Source: Larus michahellis
Lineage: Eukaryota > Chordata > Aves > Charadriiformes > Laridae
DNA length: 64,000 bases
NCBI RefSeq assembly: GCF_964199755.1
Contig: NC_133910.1
Location: 13,338,711-13,402,710 of the forward strand
Reading direction: 5' to 3'
Numbering within the stretch: position 1 is the stretch's first letter; the number at the start of each line of letters is the position of its first letter. Shown piece after piece: positions 1-14,560 of this stretch. The notes under the pieces are model-generated. The model made no database searches, was not told the origin of the DNA, and saw only the letters and a list, made by a program, of their open reading frames with translations. Position numbers and translations under genes: made by a program.

Positions 1-2164
1 ATTTTATTATTTAAAATGCCCTTTCAGAGGAAAAGGTGATTCTGTAAAATGTGGCACCGTCTCCCTGAAGGAATCCAGTCCCAGGGTTTCCAGTCCTACC
101 TTCTCCGTTCAGCACCCAACACATCTGCTAGGTTTTTCTTAGACCCGAAGAGCCCTTGTAGCTGGGGTAGAAGAGCTGGTTTCTGTGTCCTCCTATTCTA
201 GCAAAATAGAGACTTCTCAGGCTCTAAGCACAGAAGAAGCCAGTAGCACTTGTGGCTGTTTGGTGCTCGATGCACAAGACACAGTGATGGCAACAGGGAG
301 GCAAATATGCCACCGAGGACAGACAGAGCCATGAGCATGGGTACAGTTTTGGCCCACAGAGCCTTTTACTGCCTGGAAACTTGGAGGGACAAAGAGCTCC
401 TGTAACCTTTCAGATGTTGGTTGGAGTGGGATGAGACCCTTTTTCACTTTCTAAACACTGGGAATATAAAATTATAGGATGAAACAGGGATCCTGCTGTG
501 CTGACTTGAACTCTCCGCAGGGTGAACTGCATCTTATCCAAGCAACAGCTACAGACTCCATTAGTGTGTCCTGAGGCATCCAGGCAGAAATCTCCTTCCA
601 ACAGATTTCAGTCCAGTTGCCATGTTCAGTCCTATCAACCTGGGAAGAACTGGGATTGTAACCAAGAGCATTTTGGAGCACATTGCTAGAAAAATTAGCT
701 GGAAGGTGCCACGCAGAGAAAATTGAGTCAGTTAGAGGTTGACCTGAGCTTCCTCTCTGCAGTTCTCCTGGGATTAGCAGGGTTGTATGGATGTAAATGA
801 TGAGACAATTTGACCACCGCTCTTGAAGTATATTAAATACAATGAAGACCCAAATTGTGCTGTCAGTTAGACAGAACTCCCATTAAGCACAGAGGGTCTT
901 GTGCTAATGCAAGAATCTTCCCAAATCATTTGCTCTGTCCTACAGCAAAATGTATTCAACATGCTGAAATTTAACTGCAAAACCTGGCGAGCAAAATCAC
1001 ACCCTGCCCATTACACTTAGAGCCAGTTACTGTGAAATCCTAATGTGTCAGACTTTCTCTGGGAAATAAGGTAACTAATAACTTTACCCCTGCCTAAGGC
1101 TGGACTTTGGTCAAGGCTGTCAAGGTTTCTATGATTTTCATGTGTTTTTGAAAAAATATCCATGATTTTGACACGTTGGGAGTTCTGTGTGCGAGCAGGC
1201 AGGGAGCTGTAATAGCTGCACTTCCCCGAGAGCTGCAGTGCTCAACCTTGGGCTCTCTGCAAGAGACGCCAAAGGGCCCTGAACCCACAAGTGCCTCTAT
1301 GTCTTCAGCTCCCCAGGAAGTCAATGGCAGTCAAATGTCATTGACTGCCGGCAGGATCTTGCCCAGAGTTTTCTCCTGTGGCAGAAAAAGCAGCAGTGAC
1401 ACTAAAGGTAAGACCAGCAAGCACTGGAGAGAGTCTGAGTTGCCCAAGGGGTTGTCGTGAGGTTTTTCCCTGCCCTGCTTTCCTAATTTTCTACATTTAT
1501 GACAATAATTTTGCAAATGGGCTGAAATAGCACTGGGAAGTAGCTGCCAGTGGTTAAAAACTATCGTTGCCTATGGGTTGATCTCATTAATGGTGCTAAA
1601 AACATGGCAAAAGTTATCTGTCTTACAAATTAATGCTCGTTATCTTTGCAAGATATATATATTTCTAAAATTCCCCATAATCCTACATCTGACTCCCTCA
1701 TTGCTTTCCCCACCAAATTTTCTCGATACAGTTTCAGCTCTGCTTTGTTCTATTGTTTTTCTCTCCAGTCCTATTTTTTTTTTTTTTTTGAAAGGCTGGA
1801 ACATATAAGGGGTCAGATACTGCTCAGGTGACGTACACAAGTGGCCCAATTGCTTTCAAAGGGGCTACTTTGTGAGGCAAGCAAGAGTTGGCTCCAAAAA
1901 GTCACTTCGTAATTGCATCATATTTGCTAAATCAGATGTTTTACGCGCTTAAGAATTCTCTATGTTCCCTTCGTGCTCAGCCATTACAAAAGGCTCCTGC
2001 TCTGTTGGAGTTCTGACCCATATTTTCTCTGCTGCAGTCCAAGTCTGGCTGCTAAAAGGTAAAGAGAAAAAAATCTCTGTCTCATCACATCTCTCCCAAC
2101 CCCTGTTCAGCTGCTGTGGTATTTTCCTTCATTATGCTGCTGCCTCAGACTGTAAACCTCTCTA

Positions 2165-2300
2165 ATTTCCTACATCGCAGCTATTTATTTAAATGCTAAC
2201 TCGCATTATGAAGTGATAATCCACAAGCGCAGGAGATAATTTATGAAGCATTTAAATTAAGAGGAGCAGCTAATTGGGAGCATGTGTCTTATAAGCCTTG
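2165..2300. promoter_or_regulatory. Enhancer-like AT-rich block
   Basis: The block contains clustered ATTTAAAT, TAATTT, CTAATTG and CATTATGA words, the kind bound by homeodomain and POU factors, in otherwise mixed-composition intron. It has no coding frame of note. Regulatory function is inferred from motif density only; conservation was not tested. Confidence 0.25.
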
Positions 2301-3889
2301 CTAACACCAGAAAACTACAAATTAGGGAGAAAATGGAAGATATTTTTATCTTGCTTTTTTCTTTTGTAATGCACTGAGGAAAAATATTACCATACATCAC
2401 ACAAACACTGCTGTTCACAGAAGTCTTCTTTTCTGTTCGCTTCATAGTTAGTCTAACACACAACACTCGTTATTACAAATTCCTCATTATAACACACAAA
2501 ATAATCTTTGCTCTCAGAGAAGGTAGAACGAGGTGGGGTTTTCTGTCTCCAAATAAAGTGGAATAAATTTTCCAGGAAAGGTCCCCTTCTCAGCTATACA
2601 CATTAATTTAAAAGAGCAAAGACTCCCTTGTTACATAGGGATGTTAAAGTGCATTTAATTTAGGATTGCATCGTGCTGTAAGAGTTTTATAGGTTTTTGT
2701 TGAAATGGGAATGAGCATAAATGGCTGTGAATCAGGGAAAAGCAAATGTGCTGCTGCCACCGGGCTGGAGGGAATGTATTTTGAATGCCCTGTTCAGGTT
2801 TTGGCACCCAAGTCACAAACTGATTTCACCTCAGCTTTGCAGTGGTTGATTCATAAAGACTGATATTGGCCTGTCTCTGGGTAGTGCTGTGCCCCACGAT
2901 GTGTGATTCCCAGAGTACAGCTGGATGATGGAGCTGGCTCAGTAAATGCTGCTGGGGAAAGGAGGGTTTTGGCACCCAGGCCAAGACAACAGCACCGGGG
3001 AAGGTGATAACCGTCCCCAGCTTGAAGTTCACAATCGTGCACCACATTCCCTGGGTTTGCTTTGGGAGGCTGTTGCCTCAATGGGGAAGGTGCAGTGCTG
3101 GGTGTCCTCGGGAGGCAGCTGCTTTTTCCTGAAAGCATAACACCCCTCTGGTTGCTTTTATGGATGTCGGTGCTTTGATCAGAGGAAATGGCTGGGATGT
3201 TCTCCCGTAGGAGCGGGAGGGTTTCTCCATGCTCCCCAAAGAGCCTCCCGGGCACCCAGAGGATTGCATTAACACAGCCTAGAGGGCACTCATGGGGTAC
3301 GGAGAGCGAAGCTGACAGTAAGGACCACCTTAATATACAGCCCTCTCCCAGCCTTCAGCAACCACTTTAGAGTAGTTTCCAGTACAGTTCTGTGAGATCT
3401 TTAGTTAGGATCCTCCTTTACTAGGCAACCAGTTCTTGTGGCTCCCTTGTGTGGTTACTCGAGACAGATTCACTGTTAGAGTAAAATATTGTGCACACAC
3501 TCTGCCTTGCAGGGTGCTTGGGAACTGCAGCCAGGGCCTTGCACGGAGGATGCTCTGGAAGCGTGTGTGTGAATTCAACCCCTATACGTGACTGCATGTG
3601 TGTGCACTGCCTGTCTAGAAAATACCTCGCTCGAATCTTTGCATTCCTGTTTCTGCTCTTACAAATCTCCTTTTACATGTATCCTGTCAAAAGCAGTCAG
3701 CAAACAGGCGCTGGCATTATTGGAGTTGCTCCTCGATTCGAAGGAAACCATAAATCTGAAACTTCAATCATATCTTTATGATCATTCAGCAAACAGAGAT
3801 GGAGGATTTATTCAACATGGGATAGCAAAGGGGAAACTGCAGGGGGTTATTGCAGGAGATATTGGTTTAGCTAAGGCAGAACTGCTCCC

Positions 3890-3990
3890 TCGGGCCTCTC
3901 TAGGGCCGAGCCAATGAACAATGGCACCAATGACAATAACAAGGCAATTATGGGGAAGAGGGTGAGGAGGGGGTAATGCTTTGTTAAAGA
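3890..3990. promoter_or_regulatory. SOX-site cluster, enhancer-like
   Basis: Within about 55 bases there are several SOX-type words in the same orientation (AACAATGG, GACAATAACAAGG) followed by a CAATTA homeodomain core. The density is higher than in flanking sequence. This could be a neural or epithelial enhancer, for CFAP77 or for a more distant gene such as BARHL1, which neighbours CFAP77 in amniotes. Inference only. Confidence 0.3.
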
Positions 3991-6900
3991 TAGAGGTAAG
4001 ATTCCAGCATGGTGTCTCTTTTGTGTGCTTTGGAAACTAAAGGATGGTGTGTCTGCCTGGGGTGGTCTTATTAGGAGCTGGTGATCCTAAAAACACAGCA
4101 AGTGCTTAAAAGAGCCTATAGCTTGTGTGTGATTGTGCTGCTCTTAGGAGGTTATGAAGATTTCCTCCCTAATTAAATAGGGCTGGCAATAGGTTCCCCT
4201 AATCCATGCTGCACCCCAGGGCAGGAGATAAGTACCTAAAGCTCTGCTGGCAGAGGTTTGTGTCTCTGGCCATAGCTGATCTTGGGTTTTCTGCATTTAG
4301 GACTAACACTCGTTCCTGGCAGGGGGCTCAGGGGAACTCCCTTTGCTGGGGGGACGCTCAGACCTTCACCCCAGGCTGGCCACAGTGTCGTGCCACAAGT
4401 GCCACAACAGCCCTTCCTCCAACTTGACCTGGGAAGGCTGTTTTGAGGTTGCTCAGTGACCTGGTGCACAGCCGTGCATTGCTCCCAGCTTCATATTTTA
4501 GATTATTTTTTTAATAGCTGTAGGCAACTTTCAGAAGCCTGACTAGAAAATGAAGCCCAACCCTTAAGTTTCAAATACAAAAAGATTTTTGAATGCCATA
4601 AGCAGGTGTATCTGTGTCTGCTCTTACAGGAGTCAAACTGGGGCAGTGCCGGAGGCGGCCCCCCTGTGGTACCCCCTGACTTCACCGGGCAGCGACGCTG
4701 GGGTCAGTCGTGCCCATGGGCCTCCAGCAACAAAGTTTCCTGAGCGCAAAATGGGAACAGAAAAGCTTCGGCACAAAGGGGTGGAAATGTTCGTGGGCGA
4801 GCTGGATGTTGCCACTCTGCCAAAAGATGGGTCTTGCATGACATTTACATCTTTTCAGGGTGCATTAGAGACAAATGTCTCTTTTTAAAAAGATGCAATT
4901 ATGCAAAAGCAGGAGCCAAGTGATCCGTCCCCACCTGCCCGCCTCCCCTCCCCTTCTTCCCGCAATTTTTCCTCCCCCCTTTCCCTTGCGAGCCCCTGAG
5001 CAGTTTGTTTTTGCCTGCAGAAGGAAGCTTGAAATATTGCAAAGGGGGTACAGGCAGCGCTCCCTGCGGCCCTGCCCCTGATGGCACGAATGCAGACATA
5101 AAATAACCCAGCGCCATCAGTAACCTGTCGCCAAAGCCCCACTACGAGGTGAGAGTTTTCCTCCCTGCCGTGGCTGTTAGCTGCAATGTATTTCTCCCTG
5201 CACTAAGCACCGTCTTTCCCAGGGCTGCATTACAATGATTTATAAACCCCATTTCTGGGGAGAACTAATAGATCAAAGTGAGGAGAAGGAAAAGGAGACA
5301 TGAGCAGCTGGAAGAAGATATTGAAGCATGAAACAAAAACAGAAATGAAAAAGTAGTTTGTGGCACTAGTGAGTTGTTCTGTGCTGCACTTCTATTATTG
5401 AAAAATAATAGGGGGAATCTGTATTTTAATCCATTTTTTAAAGAGACATTCAAGTAATCTGAAAAGCTCTTCCTAGAGCCAGCTTCCTTTTGTGTGCTTG
5501 TGCAGTTCTTTCAGAACCAAACACTTATTTTGCTGTTTAGCCCTTCCTTGTCTATTCACGTGTCATTTTTAGACTTTCCATGTTTTAAGCAGCATCTAGA
5601 TTTTCTAACAGGGTAAGAGAAAGCATCACACGGAGGATTGATGCTCGGCGGGACCTGAGCCTAGGATGTGCTTGTTCCTGAGCTGAGACTTGGTCAGGTT
5701 TTACAAAGGGACTTTGTGGGCTGAGAGCGGGGTGGCCACTGAGGTGCTCTGCCTTTGTTTCTGTTTCCTCTCCTGCACAGTGGGGATGAATGAACAAGAT
5801 TTGTCATGTAATTCTCAGCGTCAGTCAAGTTACATCCCGACTGAACGGAGCCAGGAGTACAGACCAACGCTTATCTCTTAGTTTTTACAATGATTAATGC
5901 ATTAGTGTTTGCAAGAGCTTTGGAGATAAGAAGCTAATTGGGCTTTTGCGTGTGTTCTGCTTGTCTGGTTCAGCCACCAGACATCCCTGGCTTCAAACAT
6001 AGGCAGCGGTGGAGAATTATTATGAAAGTAACCATAATCCTTGTGCAGCACTTGGTATGTTCAGAGGGCTGCACAAACCTTCTATCTACACTTTCCCCAC
6101 ATGGCACGTATGTAAGTGCAAACATTATACACAACAGATGAAATGCATCAAATAGGACAAACAGCACATTTGGTGGAAAACAGACGTGTGTGGCAAGACT
6201 GCAGGGGCTTTTCTAAGAGATTCTACAAAGCCATGAGATGGAACCTGATGAATTATCCCTAGGCATGTTCCAAACTTGTCTGAGGTTTGTAGGTTTCCAT
6301 TCAAAGTATTTTCTCTACATTCCTGTTGTTTGTCTTGTTTAAATTTCCACTTTCCCTGGCAATTTTCTGTTGCCAGTTAATGCTGCAGCGTCGTGTTAAC
6401 TTTAGGCTGGCTGGTTTACCGTGGTTCCTGATTTGTGTTGCATCCTTTGGTGTTGGTAAAACAGCGTTCCTGGGGGAATGCAGGTACAGGGATATATTCA
6501 CGGGCATGTATAATTGATACTTCTTGCAGATAACACAGGAAGCACGCATGTGTTGAACGTGCTCATGTGCCGGCTCTGCACAAGGGACATCTGTGCTTGT
6601 TCGCACGCAGGAGCAGCGTGGGCAATGAAGCAGTGTATCTTCCTTTTGGTGACTTGCCTGGAGAGGACATGTCTAGCGTGGTGTTCAGGAGCGAACATCC
6701 ATTCTGTGATTCGTTTTTAGCTACATTTCATAACTAGCAATGTGTGAGCTAAACACTGCCATTTGCAAGACCAACACCTGCCCATTCAATCAGCCTGAGA
6801 TGACCAACGTCCTCACAGCCGAGCCTGACGTTTAGCTCAGGGCTGTGATCAAGAGCTGAGTGAGTTAAAATGAAAAAAACCCGCTTTGTTGTTTGGATTT

Positions 6901-7539
6901 TTTTGCTCATACCCTGTGAGATGCAGTCTAACACCCTACTCAAAAACACTTCAAAACAGAGAGGTCATGCTAAGATGTTCATCATCCCCTTCCTCCTTTT
7001 GGCTACGCAGCCACAAACAAACACCGCTCCACTGAGCCACGAATCTGGCACTGGTGTCGTAGCTGGTACCTGGCACGGTGGCACACCAGGCAGCTGCAGA
7101 GTCCTGTTATTTTCACTGCATGGATCCTGCTTACTGCTGACCAGAGCTGCCTCTTCCACAGACCTTGCACTGGTAGCTGCCGACTCCATCCCCTATTACA
7201 ACAGGCAGAAAAAGCTGTCCGTGCTCTAATATCTATTGTAACCCTTCTAAAACTACGACAACATCTTTCTTCTGACTCCCTATGGCCCAGTGAGCCTTTA
7301 CTCTTCTTCTGTTCCCTGTCTGCAGAGAGAGCTCGCAGGATGAAAGACAGCCAGGAAGGCAGGGAGAGCTGAATGTGGACTAAGAGCTGCCAGAGGAATA
7401 TGAGAAGAGAATTTTGCCCTATAAGCTTTAATAAGGTGGTGGGTTAAGAGAAATGCAGCTAGGGAGAAAAATGGGGAATGTTCTCTCTCCAAATGGGCAC
7501 TGCTTCAGTTTGTAAAAGCACCAGGGATTCCCCATGTGG

Positions 7540-7790
7540 CTTAATTTATTATTTTCCCACTCGTTAAATGCCAAAACAATAAAGCAAAATCTATTGTTGG
7601 CTTTAAAATGCAGGTGATTTGCATATGGCTGTGATAGTCCTACTGCTGCCTTCATTTAAACTCAGTAAGCCGAGGTACCTTTAAAAATTATGACTTGTTT
7701 TACATTTAATATACTGAACTATGTTAACATAATATTAAGGGGCTGACTTCACAACTTAATTGCCGATCACGTAGAAGGCTGCTTTAGCAG
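7540..7790. promoter_or_regulatory. Enhancer-like AT-rich block with octamer-like word
   Basis: The AT-rich block holds TTAATTTATTATT, ACAATAAAG and CTATTGTTGG SOX-like words, GATTTGCATATGG (octamer-like), GTTAACATAATATTAAGG and CTTAATTG. It lies in a non-coding part of the presumed CFAP77 intron. The combination is typical of conserved developmental enhancers, but no alignment was available. Confidence 0.25.
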
Positions 7791-9127
7791 AAGCATTAGT
7801 CTGGCAGTGCTGTACGGCCTTATACGAGAGCGGCTGGAGCAGCAGCCTGCACAAAGGGGCCGCAAGCTGCTCCTTCCCTGCCACGATGCTCCCCCGAAGA
7901 GCACCCTGGAAACCCAGAGCTGTTTTTACTCCACTGCTGGTTTACTCCCTTGCAGTGGAAGGTATTTGGTGCCCATTGCAGAGCAGTGCCTGTGCACCAC
8001 AAGCAAGACATAATTGTACCCGTACAAAGAGGTATTAGAAAATCAGGTGGCTTTTTTCCCCATTCAGTATGATTTTGCAGAGGGGAAGGAATGCACCGTT
8101 TCTTGGCAGAGCTGAGCACGTACTGTACTTCCCAGCCCGGGGTCTCCAAGGTTGCTGTAGGGAGTTTGTGCAACTCTAGTGTTGTTATTATGTCTTCTCA
8201 TTTTCTTCCTTGCTTCTTTGACCGTTGTTTGCTTCAGGCTGAATCCAAGGGGGCAGGTATCAGGAATGGGGACCAGGTCCACAAAGGCTCTTAACCTCTC
8301 CTTGAATTCAGAGAGCTTGTGACAGTATTTCAGTCGATACAGTTGGCTAAGGCTGCAACCCGGTGCTTGGGAACGGTGAACTGCTGCAGGTTCCTTTACA
8401 CCTTCTGTGTTTTCGGCAGGCTGAGCCGCTGGGCCAGCACTCAGCGGCAGGGCATCACCTTTAAGGAGGGAGCTTCTGCAGATGGCTGACTTGTACTTGA
8501 TCCCCAAACCTCCAGCAGCAAAGTGGCAGACGGTGCTACCCTTCCTGTCCACTGTGTCAAAAATATAATTAAGGTCCAAATATTACCCCAAGATGTGTCC
8601 AAAAGAAGAGGCACTCATAGGCTTTTCAGGAGCTGAAGAGGTATCCAAGCATTACTGACTACTTGCATCCATGTGTGTCTGACTTCCGCACACGGCTCCA
8701 ATTTGGGAATTCTGGACTCCTTAAGAAAATTTGCTTTTCCTCTCAGTTAAAAAAGCATATAGATCGACAGAGATGTACACCAAGTTCTAGCCCTCTATGA
8801 TTTAAAAGAGCAAAGTTATAGGCCCCTGAAAATTGAGGTTTATAATAGAAGCACTGGCAAACCCTTAACTACAGAGAAGCTACCAGGCGTTGCAGCAATA
8901 ATTGGGAAGGGAGGGGAAAAAAAATCACACTGTGTTTTTCAGTGCTTAGCTAAGAAATACAACAAGAGAGTTTATTGCTTGCAAAACACAGCTGCACTGC
9001 CTCAAATTGGATGGAAAAACGAACCCTGATAATTTATTACACCCCTAAAGTCACAAGAATGTACCCATAAATTACTTTTTTGGAGGGGGAGGGAAGTGGT
9101 ACCACTGTAGTCCATTCTGCACAACCT

Positions 9128-9165
9128 ACTTATTAGTATCATAATTTATTATTATTATGCCCTGC
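9128..9165. repeat. Short (TAT/ATT)n simple repeat
   Basis: A small run of TATT/ATT units lies in AT-rich intron sequence. It is too short to be called a stable microsatellite. Confidence 0.5.
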
Positions 9166-12100
9166 TGCAAATAGAGAGGCAGATAAAACTCAAATCTATT
9201 AAAACAACCGCTCCACTTTCTCTGAGCCACTGAGGGACACCATTCCAAAGGAAATGAGATAAATTACTAAGATGAATGTATGAGTCTTGCATTACAGCAC
9301 ATAGCTTGTATATATGCAAGAGCAGGGGGATAATTCAAGCAAAAAAGAGTCGCGTTAAGTTTTACCGTTCAGGATTCAACACAGAGGGATTGGAATAATA
9401 TCAAGTGGTCAATTAAATATTTCTAATGTATAGATTTTTCTTTTTTTCCTGAAGATCCTAAGTGTTAACTTGGAATGAATGTGCAATGCTGAAATAACTG
9501 CCCTGCTTCTATTGCAAATATACTTGGATCAGCATGTATTTAAAAATAAGCTTTATCTAGCTAATGTGAGGAAGTAGACACTATACTGATAAGTCTGAAA
9601 ATTATATTGATAGAATATATATATACATATATAAAAGTGGTGCTGATGAATTGCAAAGCTGATTTGAATTTAAGGTTGGTGAAAGACATTGCTCTGCAGT
9701 CCCAGAAGGGCAAAGTGGCAGAGCCAAAGGTGCAGTTACAAGGTTCACCACGTGCCTCTGCTAATGGGTTTCAGATAAGCCAACAGGAATTTTGTAATAT
9801 TTTTCCTTCTCTTCATTTCCTTCCACGGTAGTTGTCTGGACCAATAGTTTTTCATGCTGTCTTCCCCTCCCCTGACGCATGGATGGATTAGCAGAAATGA
9901 TAATTGTATTGGGAGGTTATTGCTCATTGTCCTCTTCAGGACACAGGCCAAATGCCTGTTAGGTTATTACAAAGTCAGGATGAGTTTAATGCTTTTGGCC
10001 ATGGTCACTGCGATATAACAGAGCCCTGATTCTGGAGGCTGCTGGTCCAGAATGAGTTTGGGTATGATAACTGCCAGGTCTGCGGATAAACCTAGCAGCA
10101 ATCTTCTTTCTACACAGGCAATTTGTAGTTTTCAGTTTCATTTTTAAAAATAAAGGAAAATGAGTCATGTGATAGAAGTTCACACTGGACTTTTCTAAGT
10201 AATAGAAGAGTTGTGCAGGTTTAGCTGGCTTCACTTTTATGAATGCTGGGGATTCTCAAAGCAGAGTACATGAGACACAAAGCCAGTGAAACCTCAATGG
10301 TCCACAATGCAAACAAACTTAATGAGAAGAAAAGAGTCAGCAATCACTTCATCTTCCCCACAAAGCCTGCTGCTCTGATGGGGGAAAACAGCATCCAGGC
10401 CATGCGGGAAGACACCGAGACTTTGTGCTCTTGGTACTGAGGGTGGGGGAACAGGAGGGATTGACGAAGGAAGGCAATGAGGCCACCCACTCGCTGTGAT
10501 ACTGCACGTTTTTGTATTTCCAGACCGCTGCTGGCCTGCATCAATCTGTACATCACATTGTTACTCCTGCACACTTGCATGCTGGTAGCAACTCCGTGTG
10601 TGTCTGTGTCTCTCTTGAATGATTCTCTGCACCCTTTCATATTCCATGTGTTGGCCTCTTTTTTGTGGGGGGATTACTCTTCATATTGATGGTTGTGGTT
10701 CTTGGAGTGAAAAATTGAAAGTAAATAAAATTATTTACTTTCTGAGTGAAAAGGTATATGAAACACAGACATAAAACTTTATTTAACGCTGCTTCAGGTT
10801 TGGGCTTGGACACTTGCTCCTGCAACTTATCTCTTAAATTGTTTACGTAAGAACGTGAGGGAAGAGAAGGCACGAATTTGTTCCACCTTCATTTGAATGT
10901 CAGTTGCCAAATTCAACAATTTTAGCATTTTCCTTCTGGTGCCTTTGTTCAGATCCTAGATATCAAAGTTCACAGGGAAAGCAGAATTTCCCCTCTCCAA
11001 ATGACGAGCTGTGCTTCGTACGGGTATTTCCTTCCGATGTGGCATTTGCCCGTCTGGCAATGTGCAGGGCTACTGCTTGGGCTCTTTTGGCAGCTTTTCC
11101 TCCCACTTTTGCCTTTCCCCCAGGGAAATGCCCCATCTGCATGGCCTGGGAGTTTCTAGCACTCAGTTTGTAGCTTCTTACCTTCCTCCCGAGGCTCTGG
11201 CACTGCCCGTTTACAAGCAGGAAGGCAAAGAGAGGCCTGGAGAGGACACCTCCTTCCAGGCTCAGACAGGCGCCTAATATGTGGTGCTTAGTTTCCATTG
11301 TATATTGATATTCAGCTTTTTCATAAAAGAAACCCGTGGTTTCCTGGTATCAGAAGCTGTGAGTAAATCCCTACTTTCTACAACATCATAGAGAAGCCCC
11401 AGGGCTGGCTGTGCCTCTGTTACATTTTTAAAGCAGCAGTAAACACGTGCTTTTCTCTGAGCAACAGCTGCCTTTCTAACAGTGGACCGTGAAAGATGGC
11501 TGCAGAACGAGACTCTGAGATCCACTAGCTATTGCTGACCTCTAAGTATGGCCTGAAAGCCACTGGATGATGCCATCTCTAAGGAAATAATGAAATGCAG
11601 CATCATTATCCACTGAAAAATAAGATCAGTAGTATTTCCAGAGGGTTTTGCGTCAATTAGATGGATAATAAAAGCATATCCACGTGTAATTGAAAGACAT
11701 TAGATGGGTGATACTCAGCTCCCTCCTCCATGTGTTGTAGGAACCCCTCTATCTAAAAGAATTGTGGCTGGGTTTTCCAAGATGACTGGATTTGGAAGAT
11801 CCGGTGGCATAGCAAGATGGATATTGTATAAAATAGTCCATTGCTGCTGGTCACAGCAATTACATTCTCGCTTCCTAACTTGCTGTTTCCTGCCCTGCAG
11901 GTGATGTTGGGCAGCCCTCGTTCAAGCTTGGCTAGGATTTTTGAGGGCTAAAAGAAGTGCTGCATGTACTGAGAGGCAGGATGAGACAGCCTGGCATCCC
12001 CAAACTGGGGACATCTCTGTCCCCAGCCTGTACATGGAGAGGGGACGTGCCTGAAGAGGTCAGCTAGGAATACGGAGAGCTTGATCTGAGCGAGCCATTT

Positions 12101-13879
12101 TGTGTTGTTCTAGGATACATGTTACTGTTGAAGCCAAGTTTCCATGCCTGTATTTCCCCTTCAAAAGGGAAGAGGATGGTAGGAGCCTAAGCTGAGCAGG
12201 GATAGTGAAATTTTAAAGTATTATGACACACATACATTTAATACTACATCACATGTAAGGGAACAAGCACATATGATTGCAATATTACAAGATGAATATA
12301 GGTCCTATGACATGAAATTTAGTGCCTTGTGATTGATGGTCCTTTGTTTGCAGGTTTTCTTTTATGTATATGTTATTTCTGTAGGATAAGCATCTTACCA
12401 GCTGGAAGAAACATACAACTCTTTTATTTTCTAGCATGTAATTTCTGTTTGATTCACAGCTAATAAATAGGTCATCTTGTACTTTTGAAATGCCAACATG
12501 CAGTAATTCAGTGAAATAGAGACTCTACATTAAAAAGCTGTCAACCTCAGTGCAATTTTCCTGCACCCTACGCTCTGGAAAGATACCTTGTCACTCATGG
12601 TTCAGCTCTGTTTTCCTGAAATATCTCTTCTTCTGCATAAATAATGAATATAGTTGCATGAAAATATCTGGCACAATGTCTGTTCTTCCTCCCACGCTAA
12701 GGAGCTGTGGGTACAGAGTCTGTATTTATTGGTTGATCTTCCCAACAAATCTTACTGAAATCACAGGTGTGGTAATAGCGTGGCCCCCTCCCAGCTGCAG
12801 GCAGGTGTTCTCTGCTGTGCTAACCCCATCCTACCCGTCTGGCTAAAGTCAGGGAAAAACTGCCTTAAAAAAAGCCTTTGCTATTTAGTACTTCTCAAAA
12901 TGTAACGGCTACATGATACAGAATAATTTAAAACACTTACTCGCTTTCAGTCTTTCCACTTCTCATGCGTTACGCAGGTCTCGCACAGAAAAGATAGTGG
13001 GCTGAGGTAAATCCCAATTAGGAGTTTTTAAAATTAATTGCATTCTTTAAAAAAGCTAGATATAAGCCCCACCAGATTACTAAGCCCATCTTGTATTTCA
13101 TATCATCCGAAACACACAATTTACTGCATTTTTTTATGGCTTTCTCCTAATAGTCCATCAGAGGTGACCCAAGGACGGCCAAGCCTGGTTCTGCATCTCT
13201 GATTTCAGCAGCAAACGGGCGAAGCTGGGCTGCTGTGGCACTGCTGCCGGTCACAGGGGAAAGGAGGCAGCCCTGCTTACTCCTAGACTTCAGGCCAGGA
13301 GGAGTCCTGTGATTTTCTAGTCCGATCTGAAAAATAATGACGCATTCAAGGGATCCCACTTTCAGAGACAATTCTCAGATGCAATGCAGGGAAATTTCTA
13401 CAGTGCTGATTCCAAAATCTCTGAGTACTTACAACCCCCCATCAGAGTAGACAGATAAAATTTCAAGCCAAAGATTTCATCTTGCAGGTGTCACTCATGT
13501 GAATGGCTTCCCCTGGCCCGAAGTTGGATAATGCGACGTGAGGCAGGGGCTATGCTGTTTCAATGCAAAACCGGACTGGCTCAAACCATGAAAAATTTGG
13601 CGGTGCCTTTTGTGGTTTTGAATCGATAGAAAGCTGAAACTTGCAAGATGTCAACCCCATAAAAATGGGAAAAGTAGGGTGTGCTAACCCCCTGCGAACC
13701 AGGTTTTACAAGGGATAAAGCTGCTGAATCCTCACAGTGAGGTCCAAAAGTAATTTAAATCTCTTCCCTTCTCTCCTTGCTCCCAGTTTCCCCATCCCAG
13801 TTGTTGTTAGATGTATCAGCTGAGAAGGAAAGTGAGAGAGCGACACTAATAAGGAGGGCTCAGACACACTAAGAGTATT

Positions 13880-14560
13880 AAAAGGTTAGGTCACGGTGCA
13901 TTCTATTAAATAGAATATTAATTGAATTCTTGACATCTGAGGTGAACTGTGACATGCTCGTGCGATAAATATTGCATTTAACAGCGCATCATGACCTAAA
14001 GCTCTAAATACTATTAAGCATCAGTGCCAACTCTTCACAACAGATCTTAGCCTCGGTCCTCAGGGTATGAACGCTCCCTTGGAGTTTTGGAAGCTTGAGC
14101 TAAAAAACAGGTTTCACATTTCTTGTTTCTGTTCCCAATTAAAGTCCAAAATTGCTTCTTCCATCTCAAGGCTACATTCTGCCTCAGACTTTCGGTTACA
14201 GACTCTTAATATATAGCTAGAAATGCACTTTTCAAATGCCATGCATTACAACCTATTGGGCACGGTACAAGAAAGTTTGAAAGAAAATTTCTCCATCTCC
14301 ACCCCCACACCGTAAAGAAGATTAAAACATTAAAAAGACCAATTAAAAATAGGGAATCTCATGGCAACATTTTCATTAACCCTCCCCGGTTCTTCTTTCT
14401 GTCTCATTAGTCATCACAGGGAGAGGAAGGATCATTTTAATTAGCAGCATTGTAAAGCTTTATTTAAGGCAACTGCCCCTCCTGCTGCTCCCTGGATTAC
14501 CCTGCTGGCTTATAAATACAATACCAAATCATTAACAGCCAAAAACAACACCACTGAAGG
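13880..14560. promoter_or_regulatory. Enhancer-like region, two homeodomain-rich blocks
   Basis: Two AT-rich blocks (about 13,880-14,060 and 14,400-14,560) carry repeated ATTAAT, TTAATTAG, GATAAATATTGCATTTA and CATTAACAGCC words with a TTTATTTAAGG stretch. No coding frame crosses them. They look like conserved non-coding elements, but this is judged from composition and motif density only. Confidence 0.25.

Noticed and set aside
6749-6949. Possible CFAP77 exon 2 on the minus strand (PELN after a fair acceptor)
   Set aside because: Only the first three residues fit the expected continuation; no donor follows and the rest has no likeness to the family.
8064-8579. 171-codon minus-strand frame
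   Set aside because: No domain, no splice signals and within the length expected by chance for this window.
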